A stretch of 64,000 nucleotides of DNA from Rhodoferax sp. Its GTDB lineage: Bacteria > Pseudomonadota > Gammaproteobacteria > Burkholderiales > Burkholderiaceae_C. Both the position numbers and the translations under genes were made by a program. Position 1 is the first letter of the stretch; each line of letters opens with the position of its first letter. This document shows positions 35,735 to 44,657 of the stretch, piece after piece. The notes below the pieces were generated by a model. That model saw only the letters and a program-made list of their open reading frames with translations. It made no database searches and was not told the DNA's origin. The stretch covers positions 186,001 to 250,000 of the forward strand of contig NZ_JAUYQD010000005.1 of the NCBI RefSeq assembly GCF_030697375.1, written 5' to 3'.

Positions 35735-35799
35735 GGGTGAAGCACGGGCACAATTTGGGCTATGAAAAACGCACTAACACGGGGCGAGGTGCCCAAGGT

Positions 35800-36714
35800 A
35801 TGACTTGGAACGCCATAAGCCCCCAGACCTTTGAACTGGGCGAGTCCCCGTTTTGGCACCCGCAGGAGCAGCGGCTCTACTGGGTGGACATCCCGGGCAA
35901 GAAAATTTTGCGCACCGCACCAAATTCAGGAGTGGTGGAAAGCTGGGACATGCCCACCGAGCCCGGCTGCATCGCGCCAGCCCGCAGCGGCGGCCTGGTC
36001 ATCGCCTTGCGCCACGGCGTGTTCCGGGCACGGCAGTGGGGTGGTGAGCTGCAGCACCTGGTGACCCTGGACTACGACACCGCCACCGTGCGCGCCAACG
36101 ATGGCAAATGCGACGCCCTGGGCCGCTTTTGGGTGGGCACCATCGACGAACCCAAGGGCAGCCGCGCCGCCAAGCTGTACTCCATCGACTGCCGGGGCGG
36201 GCGTGCGCCACTGGTCGCGTGCCAGGCGGGCGACGCGCTCACCGGCAACGGCCTGGCCTGGAGCCCCGATGGAGGCACCCTGTACTGGTCCGACACGCCC
36301 AGCCATGTGGTGCACGCCTGGGATTACGAGCTGCAGGCCAATGCCATGGCACACCACCGCACCTTCCAACAGTTCGATGCCAAGCCCAGCGGATGGGACT
36401 GGACGCAAACCGCCTACCAGGGCCGCCCCGACGGTGCGGCGGTGGATGTGCAGGGCAACTACTACTGCGCCATGTTTGAAGGCGCCCGCATCTGCAAGCT
36501 GTCCCCCGAAGGCACCTTGCTGGCCGAATACCCCACGCCCGCCCAGTGCCCCACCATGCCCTGCTTCGGTGGGGACGATCTCCAAACCCTGTTTGTGACC
36601 ACTGCGCGCCATGGACGCGGTGCCGCTGAACTGGAGCGCTTCCCCCAGTCGGGCTGCGTGTTTTCCCTGCGGGTGGACGTGCCCGGCTTGCCGGTGAATA
36701 GTTTCGCCGATTAA
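35800..36714 (+). CDS. SMP-30/gluconolactonase/LRE-like lactonase
   Basis: 304 residues. A six-bladed beta-propeller of the SMP-30 family. The metal-site residues are visible in GESPFWHP (Glu), RANDGKCDALGRFWVGT (Asn/Asp), TGNGLAWSPDG (Asn) and GRPDGAAVD (Asp). Family members hydrolyse sugar acid lactones such as gluconolactone or L-arabinonolactone in the cytoplasm; the substrate here is not determined. ATG 35800 was chosen from a longer open frame that runs back into amtB, because homologues start just before the GESPFW motif. Confidence 0.87.
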   Translation: MTWNAISPQTFELGESPFWHPQEQRLYWVDIPGKKILRTAPNSGVVESWDMPTEPGCIAPARSGGLVIALRHGVFRARQWGGELQHLVTLDYDTATVRANDGKCDALGRFWVGTIDEPKGSRAAKLYSIDCRGGRAPLVACQAGDALTGNGLAWSPDGGTLYWSDTPSHVVHAWDYELQANAMAHHRTFQQFDAKPSGWDWTQTAYQGRPDGAAVDVQGNYYCAMFEGARICKLSPEGTLLAEYPTPAQCPTMPCFGGDDLQTLFVTTARHGRGAAELERFPQSGCVFSLRVDVPGLPVNSFAD

Positions 36715-36780
36715 TTTTTTGCAGCCAGGGCGTTCAAAAAATTCACGCCACGGTGGCAGGCGGGCGCTTACGATGCCGCC

Positions 36781-37947
36781 ATGCACACCTTCGACCACGC
36801 ACTCACCCACGTCACCGACCGTATCCAGGCCGCACGGGCCGACGGCACCCCTTTGCGCATCCGGGGTGGCGGCTCCAAAGACTTCTATGGCCAAAGCCTG
36901 CAGGGCGAGGTGCTGGACAGCACCGGCTTGAACGGCGTCGTCAGCTACGAACCCAGCGAGCTGGTGGTGACGGTGGGCGCAGGCACCCCCTTGGCCGAGT
37001 TGGAGGCGCTGCTGGCGCAGCACGGCCAGTGCCTGCCTTTTGAGCCGCCGCACTTCGGCTGGTGTGGCACCGGTACCGGGCAGGGGCCGGCCACCGTGGG
37101 TGGCATGGTGGCCAGCGGTCTGGCCGGTCCGGCGCGGGCCGGCGTGGGCGGCGTGCGGGACTACGTGCTGGGTCTGCACATGCTCAACGGCCGGGGCGAG
37201 CACCTCGTCTTTGGCGGCCAGGTCATGAAAAATGTGGCGGGTTACGACGTGTCGCGCCTGATGGTGGGCGCCATGGGCACGTTGGGCCTGATCACCGAGG
37301 TGTCCCTCAAGGTGCTGCCGGTTGCGCCGGCCGAGGCCACCCTGGTGTTTGAACTGGACCAGGCCGCCGCTTTGGAGCAACTGCACCGCTGGGGCGGCCA
37401 GCCACTGCCGTTGAACGCCAGTTGCTGGGTGCATGACGATTCCGACCCGGCGGTACCGGCCCGTGACCTTCTGTTTGTGCGCCTGCGCGGGGCGGTGGCC
37501 GCCGTGGAAGCGGCGTGCCACACCCTGCTGAAAGAGGTGAATGGAAGCCGCATGGACACCGCGCAGGCCGCTGCCGACTGGGGCCTGTGTCGCAACCAGC
37601 AGCTGCCGTTTTTTGCCGCCCCACGCGGGGACGACATGGCGCTGTGGCGCCTGAGCGTGGCGCCCACCGCACCGGTGCTGCCTTTGCCCTGGGCACCCCT
37701 GGTGGAGTGGCATGGTGCCCTGCGCTGGCTGTGGGCACCCGCGGATGCGGCGCAGCAACTGCAAGCAGCAGCCCGTGAAGCGGGTGGTTTTGCTACCAAT
37801 TTCATAGCTGCTCGCGCACATTCCATAAGGGCTAGAGGCCGATTTCCATCACAAAATGCGGCCGAAATGGCCACCATGCGCCGCCTCAAGGCCAGCTTCG
37901 ACCCCCAAGGCATTTTCAACCCCGGCCGCTTGTTTGCAGACATGTGA
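36781..37947 (+). CDS. glcE: Glycolate oxidase FAD-binding subunit GlcE
   Basis: 388 residues. An FAD_binding_4 domain with LRIRGGGSKDFYG, the loop GTGTGQGPATVGGMVASG and VMKNVAGYDVSRLMVGAMGT (given in overlapping pieces of the same domain). It ends with FDPQGIFNPGRL, the usual C-terminus of this family. GlcE works with GlcD and GlcF to oxidise glycolate to glyoxylate at the membrane. glcF follows after 21 bp; glcD is not next to it. An interspersed repeat lies in frame near the 3' end (residues about 337-356). Confidence 0.92.
   Translation: MHTFDHALTHVTDRIQAARADGTPLRIRGGGSKDFYGQSLQGEVLDSTGLNGVVSYEPSELVVTVGAGTPLAELEALLAQHGQCLPFEPPHFGWCGTGTGQGPATVGGMVASGLAGPARAGVGGVRDYVLGLHMLNGRGEHLVFGGQVMKNVAGYDVSRLMVGAMGTLGLITEVSLKVLPVAPAEATLVFELDQAAALEQLHRWGGQPLPLNASCWVHDDSDPAVPARDLLFVRLRGAVAAVEAACHTLLKEVNGSRMDTAQAAADWGLCRNQQLPFFAAPRGDDMALWRLSVAPTAPVLPLPWAPLVEWHGALRWLWAPADAAQQLQAAAREAGGFATNFIAARAHSIRARGRFPSQNAAEMATMRRLKASFDPQGIFNPGRLFADM
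37789..37849 (+). repeat. Interspersed short repeat, copy 3, inside glcE
   Basis: Core ATAGCTGCTCGCGCACATTC followed by AAGGGCTAGAGGCCGATTT. It is read through in frame by glcE (FATNFIAARAHSIRARGRF) and clearly belongs to the intergenic family. Confidence 0.85.
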
Positions 37948-37968
37948 AATTTGCGGGACAGATCTTCT

Positions 37969-39222
37969 ATGCAAACCACCCTCAGCGCCGAATACCAAAA
38001 CACCCCCGACGGACTGGCCGCCGAAGCCATTGTGCGCAAATGTGTGCACTGCGGTTTTTGCACCGCCACCTGCCCCACCTACCAGCTGCTGGGCGATGAA
38101 CTCGATGGCCCGCGTGGGCGCATCTACCTGATCAAGCAGGTGTTGGAAGGGCGTACGCCGACCCGCTCCACCCAGCTGCACCTGGACCGCTGCCTGACCT
38201 GCCGCAACTGCGAAAGCACCTGCCCCTCGGGTGTGGACTACGGCCACCTGCTGGACATCGGCCGCAAACTGGTGGACGCCAAAGTGCCGCGACCTCTCCC
38301 TGAGAAGGCGTTGCGCTGGGCGCTCAAGGAAGGCCTGCCTTCCCCGCTGTTTGGCCCCGCGATGACCTTGGGGCAACTGGTGCGTCCGCTGCTGCCTGCC
38401 GTGCTGAAAGTGAAGGTGCCCCCCCGCCAAGATGCAGGGCAGTGGCCCACGCGACGCCATGCGCGCCAGGTGCTGATGCTGGCGGGTTGCGCACAGCCTT
38501 CCATGGGCCCCAACATCAACAGCGCCACCGCCCGCGTGCTGGACGCCGCAGGCATCCAGGCGGTGGTGGCCCCCAAGGCCGGTTGCTGCGGCGCCGTCAA
38601 GTTCCACCTGAACGACCATGAGGGTGGCCAAGCCGAGATGCGCGCCAACATCGACGCCTGGTGGCCATTTATTGCGCCTGCATCCGGCAAGGGCGTCGAG
38701 GCCATCCTGATGAACGCCTCGGGCTGTGGTGTCACGGTCAAGGACTACGGCCACATCCTGCGCGACGACCCGGTCTACGCCACCAAGGCTGCGCGCGTGA
38801 GCGCGTTAACCCGTGACCTGAGCGAATGGCTGCCCGAGCTGGTGGCTGCCCTGCGCGGCAAGGTGGAAACGGGCGGGCAACCGGCCTTGGTGTTTCACCC
38901 GCCGTGCACCTTGCAGCACGGACAAAAATTGCGTGGCGGCGTGGAAAAACACTTGGCGGAGCTGGGCTTTCGTGTGCGCCTGGCCAGCCAGGAATCCCAC
39001 CTGTGCTGCGGCTCGGCCGGGACCTACTCGGTGCTCAACCCCACGCTGTCCTACCAGTTGCGTGACCGCAAGCTGGAAAACCTGCAGGCCCAGGCGGCGG
39101 AGGTCATCATCAGCGCCAACATTGGCTGCATCACCCATTTGCAAAGCGGCACCACGGTGGCGGTCAAACACTGGGTGGAGGTGCTGGATGCCGCGCTTGC
39201 AAAGAGCCCCGCCCAGGCCTGA
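37969..39222 (+). CDS. glcF: Glycolate oxidase iron-sulfur subunit GlcF
   Basis: 417 residues from ATG 37969. Two 4Fe-4S motifs (CVHCGFCTATCPTY, CLTCRNCESTCPSG) are followed by two CCG domains (AGCAQPS ... KAGCCGAVKF and FHPPC ... HLCCGSAGTYS). It passes electrons from the flavin subunits to the respiratory chain. It is the last gene of the unit and converges on the peroxidase gene. The first bases before the start (TTTGCGGGACAGATCT) resemble the hairpin repeat at 49858. Confidence 0.93.
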   Translation: MQTTLSAEYQNTPDGLAAEAIVRKCVHCGFCTATCPTYQLLGDELDGPRGRIYLIKQVLEGRTPTRSTQLHLDRCLTCRNCESTCPSGVDYGHLLDIGRKLVDAKVPRPLPEKALRWALKEGLPSPLFGPAMTLGQLVRPLLPAVLKVKVPPRQDAGQWPTRRHARQVLMLAGCAQPSMGPNINSATARVLDAAGIQAVVAPKAGCCGAVKFHLNDHEGGQAEMRANIDAWWPFIAPASGKGVEAILMNASGCGVTVKDYGHILRDDPVYATKAARVSALTRDLSEWLPELVAALRGKVETGGQPALVFHPPCTLQHGQKLRGGVEKHLAELGFRVRLASQESHLCCGSAGTYSVLNPTLSYQLRDRKLENLQAQAAEVIISANIGCITHLQSGTTVAVKHWVEVLDAALAKSPAQA

Positions 39223-39273
39223 TGCGATTGTTTTACAAGCGCCGTGGGCGCGCACCAGGCGGGTGCGTGTCTA

Positions 39274-39756
39274 CTACCCCAGCGCAGCCTCAATGTCCTT
39301 GCGCAGACTCTCGGGGGTGTCCGTAGGCGCATAACGCTTGAGCACGCTGCCGTCCTTGCCGATCAGGAATTTGGTGAAGTTCCATTTGATGGATTTGCTG
39401 CCCAGCAGGCCCGGGGCTTCCTGCGCCATCCATTGGTACAGCGGGTGGGCGTCGGAGCCATTGACGTCCACTTTGGCCATCATGGGGAAACTCACGCCGT
39501 AGTTCATTTGGCAGAAATCGGCAATTTCGTCATTGCTGCCGCTGTCTTGCGCGCCAAACTGGTTGCAGGGAAAGCCCAGCACCACCAAGCCTTGGTCCGC
39601 ATAGGTTTTGTGCAATTCCTCCAGGCCGGCAAACTGCGGGGTGAAACCGCAGGCGCTGGCGGTGTTGACGATCAACATGGCTTTGCCCTTGAATTTTTTC
39701 AGGGCGATCGGTTTGCCGTTGATCTGCAAGGCTTCAAAGTCGTAGAGGGTGGTCAT
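39274..39756 (-). CDS. Glutathione peroxidase-family thiol peroxidase
   Basis: 160 residues. The peroxidatic Cys36 sits in NTASACGFTPQ; Gln70 region (GFPCNQFGAQ) and Trp in SIKWNFTKFLI complete the catalytic site. A candidate resolving Cys is in ADFCQMNYG. It is a Cys-type bacterial GPx (BtuE/Gpx), probably thioredoxin-linked rather than glutathione-linked, reducing peroxides in the cytoplasm. There is no signal peptide. Confidence 0.93.
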   Translation of the reverse strand: MTTLYDFEALQINGKPIALKKFKGKAMLIVNTASACGFTPQFAGLEELHKTYADQGLVVLGFPCNQFGAQDSGSNDEIADFCQMNYGVSFPMMAKVDVNGSDAHPLYQWMAQEAPGLLGSKSIKWNFTKFLIGKDGSVLKRYAPTDTPESLRKDIEAALG

Positions 39757-39905
39757 GTCAATATCAAATCAGAAAAAGTGGAAATGAAATGGGTACTTTG
39801 GGGTGAAAAATCAAATATCCATCAGGCACACCCCAATAACCCTGTGTAGGTACCTGTCTTTGGTGGCAAGATACCCAAAACCACCCATGGGAGAGAGAGA
39901 CCCGG

Positions 39906-41126
39906 ATGCCTCCGTACTTCGCCACTTTCACGCAATGGCTGCGCAGCGCCGTGCACGACAACGGGGCGGTGCAAGGGGAAGCCACCATGGAGACGATGCG
40001 CCGCTTTCGCATCTTCGCGGGCTTCACCCTGGTGGTGAATATGGGCTACATCGCCAAATTTTGGTTTTTCACGGGCAGCCAAGGAGCCTTGCCGCATGCG
40101 CGCTGGGCCAACGCCATTGGCTGGGCCCATGGTGCCATGGCCTTGGCCATGGGGGTGTTGGGGCTGCTCATCCACCGTTACTGCCAACGCCATGTGCGTG
40201 CCAGCCCGCAGGCCCTGGCGTTGCAAACCCTGTTTACGTGCACTGCCTTGGCGTTTGCCGTGGCCCTGTCCGTGATCGACCAGATGGTGACGACCAACAC
40301 CACCAACTTTGCCACCATTTGCCTGTTGGTGGGCATGTTGTCCCTGATGCGCCCAACCTGGGCGCTGGCCATGTTTGTCGGAACCTACCTTGTTTTTTTC
40401 CAGGCCTTGGCCTTGACGCAGCCCGACCCGGAATTGCTGGCCATGGCCCGCAGCCACGGTCTCAGCGCGGTGCTCATGAGTTTTGTGGCGTCCACCGTCA
40501 TGTGGCACCAGTATGCGTCGGCGGTGTTGTTGCGCCGCGAGATTGTGCGGGGAAACCAGGCGCTGGCCCGCAAGCAAACCGAGCTGGAGTTTTTAGCCAC
40601 CCACGATGCCTTGACCGGCCTGTACAACCGCCGGGAATTCATGCGCCTGGCGGAGATGGAGCTGGTGCGTTCGGCCCGCTTCCCGTCAGACACCTGTGTG
40701 TTGATGGTTGACCTGGATTTTTTCAAAAAGATCAACGACCAGTACGGGCACCCGGCAGGCGACGAGGTCTTGCAGCAGGTGGCGGCCATGCTGAAGAAGG
40801 GCGTGCGGGCCAGCGATGTGATTGCCCGCATGGGAGGGGAGGAATTCATTGTCCTGTTGCCCAGCACGGACTGCGAAGGCGCCCTGGCGGTCGCTGAAAA
40901 ACTGCGGTGTGCCATACGGGAAAAACCGCTGCAGGTGCAGGGGATGGCGCTTGCGGTGACGACCAGCATTGGCGTCAGCGGCTTGCAAAAGTCGCAGCGG
41001 GCGTCGATTGACGGCCTGTATGCAACCGCCGACCAAGCCCTGTACGTTGCCAAACAGTCCGGCCGCGACCGTGTGGAATACCTGGCGCTGGAGCCTATGG
41101 GCGTTCCCATGGACTTGGCGGGCTGA
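39906..41126 (+). CDS. Membrane diguanylate cyclase (GGDEF)
   Basis: 406 residues. Six hydrophobic segments fill residues ~35-215, without a recognised sensor family, followed by a short coiled coil (LARKQTELEFLATHDALTGL) and a GGDEF domain. The active site is GGEEF (ARMGGEEFIVLLP), intact. The RxxD inhibitory site is not obvious. It makes c-di-GMP at the membrane. This nucleotide could act on MshE of the pilus locus 19 kb upstream, which carries an MshEN-type motif; that link is inference. Confidence 0.92.
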   Translation: MPPYFATFTQWLRSAVHDNGAVQGEATMETMRRFRIFAGFTLVVNMGYIAKFWFFTGSQGALPHARWANAIGWAHGAMALAMGVLGLLIHRYCQRHVRASPQALALQTLFTCTALAFAVALSVIDQMVTTNTTNFATICLLVGMLSLMRPTWALAMFVGTYLVFFQALALTQPDPELLAMARSHGLSAVLMSFVASTVMWHQYASAVLLRREIVRGNQALARKQTELEFLATHDALTGLYNRREFMRLAEMELVRSARFPSDTCVLMVDLDFFKKINDQYGHPAGDEVLQQVAAMLKKGVRASDVIARMGGEEFIVLLPSTDCEGALAVAEKLRCAIREKPLQVQGMALAVTTSIGVSGLQKSQRASIDGLYATADQALYVAKQSGRDRVEYLALEPMGVPMDLAG

Positions 41127-41234
41127 TTCCATTTCCATATCAATGCGATATGTCGTTGCCCCTCCTGGTCGTGCTAAAGCACTGCCTGCGTCGGGGCGCC
41201 TCATCTCTCATTGATCTGAAAACGGAATGGCATT

Positions 41235-42131
41235 TCAAAGGGCTGTCTTGGGCGCAGCTGGATCTTTGCCAAACGACAGGGCCGACAGCAGAGACGCCAA
41301 CAGTATCAGCATGCCACCCCACAGCGTGCGCTGGTTCATGGCACCGGCGCCCAGCAGCACCGCCGACACACTGGCAAAGACCACCTCCGACAGCATGATG
41401 ATGGAGGTCGCGCTGGCGCTCAGGCGTGTGGCCCCATACAGCAGGCCCAGATTGCCCGCCAGGATGAACAGGCACAAAGCCCCCACCCCAGCCAGCCAAT
41501 CGACGGCCACCGGTGGCAGCGTGTGGACCAAACCTTGTTGCATGCCCAGCAGGGCGGCCAGCGTCGCCATCACTGCACCGCCGCCAAACATGGCCAGCAT
41601 GCTGGCGGCGGGGGGAACGCTCTGGAGTTTGCGCAGCAAAATATTGGTCAGCGCAAAGCTCAAGCCCCCCATCAGCGCCAGCCAGTCGGCCAGCGTGTCA
41701 GGCACGGGCCAGGCCGAGCCGGGCGTCTTGAGCACAATCACCACCCCCGCCAAGGCCAAGGCCAGGCGCGCCAGCGAGCCGGCGCTGGGTTTTTCTCCCA
41801 AGATCGGCCAGGCCAATACCACCACCCAGGCGGGCATCAGGTAAAACAGCAGCACCGCGCGCACCACGTCGCCTACCGTAACGGCCCAGTTGAACCCGAC
41901 GTTGGTGAGCCCTGCGGCCAACAGCAAGGCCCACAAGGCGGGATACCGTGTGAACGCGCGCCAAGCCGAGGGCTGCCATACCAGGAGCGCCAACAGGGCC
42001 AGCACGTAAATGAAAGCGGTGGCCCACAGCGGATGCACCCCCAGGCCCTGCAGTTCCCGAAACGGCCACCAGGACACGCCCCAGGTGAAGGCATTCGCCA
42101 TCAGGCCCAAGGCGGCCAGTACCTTAGCCAT
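41235..42131 (-). CDS. EamA/DMT-family exporter
   Basis: 298 residues with about ten hydrophobic helices in two EamA halves (each with a typical PLWATAFIY or ASATSIIML segment). ATG 42131 overlaps the lplT stop by 8 nt, so the two genes form an operon; a longer open frame upstream is shadow. The family exports amino acids or other metabolites; the substrate cannot be read from the sequence. The stop converges on the cyclase gene. Confidence 0.85.
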   Translation of the reverse strand: MAKVLAALGLMANAFTWGVSWWPFRELQGLGVHPLWATAFIYVLALLALLVWQPSAWRAFTRYPALWALLLAAGLTNVGFNWAVTVGDVVRAVLLFYLMPAWVVVLAWPILGEKPSAGSLARLALALAGVVIVLKTPGSAWPVPDTLADWLALMGGLSFALTNILLRKLQSVPPAASMLAMFGGGAVMATLAALLGMQQGLVHTLPPVAVDWLAGVGALCLFILAGNLGLLYGATRLSASATSIIMLSEVVFASVSAVLLGAGAMNQRTLWGGMLILLASLLSALSFGKDPAAPKTAL

Positions 42132-43407
42132 GCAGGTTGTCGTTGCGGGCAATGTCCAGCAGGTGGGTGACGTCGGCGCTGTGTTCGCGGCAATTGCGTT
42201 GGTGCCAGCGCTTGATGACCCACATGAAACCGGCCACCACCATGCCAAACACCGTGATGGCGCCAAACGCCGACAGGCCCATGCCGGTGGACAGGCTGTA
42301 AAACGCGCCCAAGCCCAAAATGCAGGCCTGCTCATTGAAATTTTGCACAGCGATGGATCGGCCGGCTCCCATCAGGTTGTGGCCCCGGTGCTGCAGCAGT
42401 GCATTCATGGGCACCACCAGAAAACCACCCAGCCCACCCAGCAAGATCAGAAACGGCGCGGCGACCCACACGTTGGTGATGAAATTCAAAAGAATCACCA
42501 GCAGCCCCATGGCAATGCCCAGGGGCAGCACATTGGTGGCCTGGTGCAAGCGCATGCGCAGCGATGCTGCCACTGCCCCTACGGCGGTGCCAATGGCCAC
42601 CACCCCCACCAGCGCGGAGGCCTGCGTCACGCTGTAGCCCAGCGCCACCGAGGCCCAGGAAAGCACGATGTAGCGCAGATTGCCGCTGACGCCCCAAAAC
42701 AGCGTGGTGGTGCTCAAGGAGATCTGGCCCAGCCGGTCGCGCCACAAGCGCAGGCTGCAGTGCCAGAAGTCGGGCAACAGGCTGACCAGGTGGCGGGGCA
42801 GGGGGCGCATGGGGACGTCGGTCAGTGGAATGCGGGTGTTAAACCAGGCGGCCAAGCCGTAAATCAAGATCAGCACGCCGATGGCCGCTTCGGGAGCGGT
42901 GTCGATGCTGGTGGTGATCCAGGGGATATCAATCGATAGCAGCATCGAAGACACCGCGTGCCCGACCAGTTGCCCCCCCAGCAAAACTCCCAAAATGATG
43001 GAGGTGATGGTGAGCCCCTCGATCCAGCCGTTGGCTTTGACCAGTTGGGAGGCTGGCAAGAGCTCTGTGAGAATGCCGTATTTGGCTGGAGAGTAGGCCG
43101 CTGCGCCCAAGCCGACGATGGCATAGGACATCAGGGGATGGGTGCCAAACAGCATCAGCAAACAGCCCAAAATTTTGATGAAATTGCTGGCCAGCATGAC
43201 CCGCCCTTTGGGAAAGGCGTCGGCAAAAGCGCCGACAAAGGGCGCCAAAATCACATAAAACAGGGCAAACATGGGGACCAATGCCGCCTGCTGCCATTCC
43301 GGGGCGCCACCGGTTCTCAGCAATTGCACCGCGCCCACGAACAGCGCATTGTCGGCCAGCGAGCTGAAAAACTGCGCTGACATGATGGTAAAAAAACCGC
43401 GTTTCAT
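42124..43407 (-). CDS. lplT: Lysophospholipid transporter LplT
   Basis: 427 residues, 12 membrane helices of the MFS type. The start KRGFFTIMSAQFFSSLADNA and the loop AYSPAKYGILTELLPASQLV are diagnostic of LplT. It flips lysophospholipids from the outer to the inner leaflet of the inner membrane for re-acylation. In enterobacteria it is next to aas; here the partner acyltransferase is absent and an EamA gene follows. It is divergent from alr. Confidence 0.92.
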   Translation of the reverse strand: MKRGFFTIMSAQFFSSLADNALFVGAVQLLRTGGAPEWQQAALVPMFALFYVILAPFVGAFADAFPKGRVMLASNFIKILGCLLMLFGTHPLMSYAIVGLGAAAYSPAKYGILTELLPASQLVKANGWIEGLTITSIILGVLLGGQLVGHAVSSMLLSIDIPWITTSIDTAPEAAIGVLILIYGLAAWFNTRIPLTDVPMRPLPRHLVSLLPDFWHCSLRLWRDRLGQISLSTTTLFWGVSGNLRYIVLSWASVALGYSVTQASALVGVVAIGTAVGAVAASLRMRLHQATNVLPLGIAMGLLVILLNFITNVWVAAPFLILLGGLGGFLVVPMNALLQHRGHNLMGAGRSIAVQNFNEQACILGLGAFYSLSTGMGLSAFGAITVFGMVVAGFMWVIKRWHQRNCREHSADVTHLLDIARNDNLHG

Positions 43408-43532
43408 GAATCAGGGTGGCGCGCATTAGCGGGGCTAATACGTGGGGTATTGTTGTATGTCTCCAAACGTGCTGCGGTTATAGCATGCCCTGCAATGTCA
43501 GAATCCAGACTGCTTTTTCAATCCGATACTTC

Positions 43533-44657
43533 ATGCCACGTCCTATCCAAGCCACCATCCACCTCCAGGGACTTCGCCACAATTTGGCCCGTGTGCGCCG
43601 CGCCGCGCCGGACGCCCGGGTCTGGGCCGTGGTCAAGGCCAATGCCTACGGCCACGGGATCGAGCGGGTGTTCGACGGACTGCGGGGCGCCGACGGATTT
43701 GCGCTGCTGGACCTGGCCGAAGCCCAGCGGGTGCGCGATCTGGGCTGGCGCGGTCCCGTTCTGCTGCTGGAAGGGGCGTTTGAGCTGCGGGATCTGGAGC
43801 TGTGCTCGCGCCTGGATTTGTGGCATACCGTGCACTGTGACGCCCAGATCGACATGCTGGCGGCGCACAAGACCAATGTGCCGCACCGCGTGTTCCTGAA
43901 AATGAACTCGGGCATGAACCGGTTGGGCTTTGCGCCTGAACAGTACCGCTCGGCCTGGACCCGGCTCAATGCCTTGCCCCAGGTGGACGAGATTTCCCTG
44001 ATGACCCATTTCAGCGATGCCGATGGTCCCAAGGGCGTGGCCGAGCAAATGGCGGTGTTTGCCGCCATCACCCGGGACCTGCCGGGGGAGCGCACCTTGA
44101 GCAACAGCGCCGCCACGCTGCGCCACACCCACGGTGGCGCGCATGCGGACCAGCCGCTGGACCCGCTGGTGACATCGGACTGGGTGCGCCCGGGCATCGC
44201 CGTCTACGGCAGCGCCCCTGATTTCCCCGAACACTCGGTGGCGCACTGGGAGCTGCAGCCCACCATGACGCTTGCTGCAAAAATCATAGCTGTTCAGGCA
44301 ATATCCACGGGGGCTACGGTCGGATATGGCTCTAATTTTGCAGCGGAACGCCCGATGCGCATCGGGGTGGTGGCCTGTGGCTATGCCGACGGCTACCCCC
44401 GCATTTGCCCCACCGGAACACCGGTTCTGGTCGATGGCGTGCGCACCCGCACGGTCGGCCGTGTCAGCATGGACATGATCACGGTGGACCTGGGGCCGGT
44501 GCCCCAGAGCGGGCCGGGCAGTGAAGTGACCCTGTGGGGGCGTGCGGCCAGTGGTGCGCTGCTGGGCATTGACGAAGTGGCACGCAGTGCGGGTACAGTG
44601 GGGTACGAGTTAATGTGTGCGTTGGCACCGCGGGTGCCGGTGGAGGTGGCGGATTGA
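43533..44657 (+). CDS. alr: Alanine racemase
   Basis: 374 residues from ATG 43533. PLP lysine Lys35 is in [12 protein letters not shown]; the second catalytic residue, Tyr in TVGYGSNF, is present, as is [11 protein letters not shown] near the C-terminus. It converts L- to D-alanine for peptidoglycan. The segment coding for [15 protein letters not shown] strongly resembles the interspersed repeat family. Its stop overlaps the TTG start of the next gene. Confidence 0.94.
   Translation: MPRPIQATIHLQGLRHNLARVRRAAPDARVWAVVKANAYGHGIERVFDGLRGADGFALLDLAEAQRVRDLGWRGPVLLLEGAFELRDLELCSRLDLWHTVHCDAQIDMLAAHKTNVPHRVFLKMNSGMNRLGFAPEQYRSAWTRLNALPQVDEISLMTHFSDADGPKGVAEQMAVFAAITRDLPGERTLSNSAATLRHTHGGAHADQPLDPLVTSDWVRPGIAVYGSAPDFPEHSVAHWELQPTMTLAAKIIAVQAISTGATVGYGSNFAAERPMRIGVVACGYADGYPRICPTGTPVLVDGVRTRTVGRVSMDMITVDLGPVPQSGPGSEVTLWGRAASGALLGIDEVARSAGTVGYELMCALAPRVPVEVAD
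44272..44330 (+). repeat. Repeat-like segment inside alr
   Basis: ATAGCTGTTCAGGCAATATC then CACGGGGGCTACGGTCGG matches about 24 of 31 core positions of copy 1. The family-conserved Tyr loop of Alr is encoded at its end, so chance or convergence is not excluded. Confidence 0.45.
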
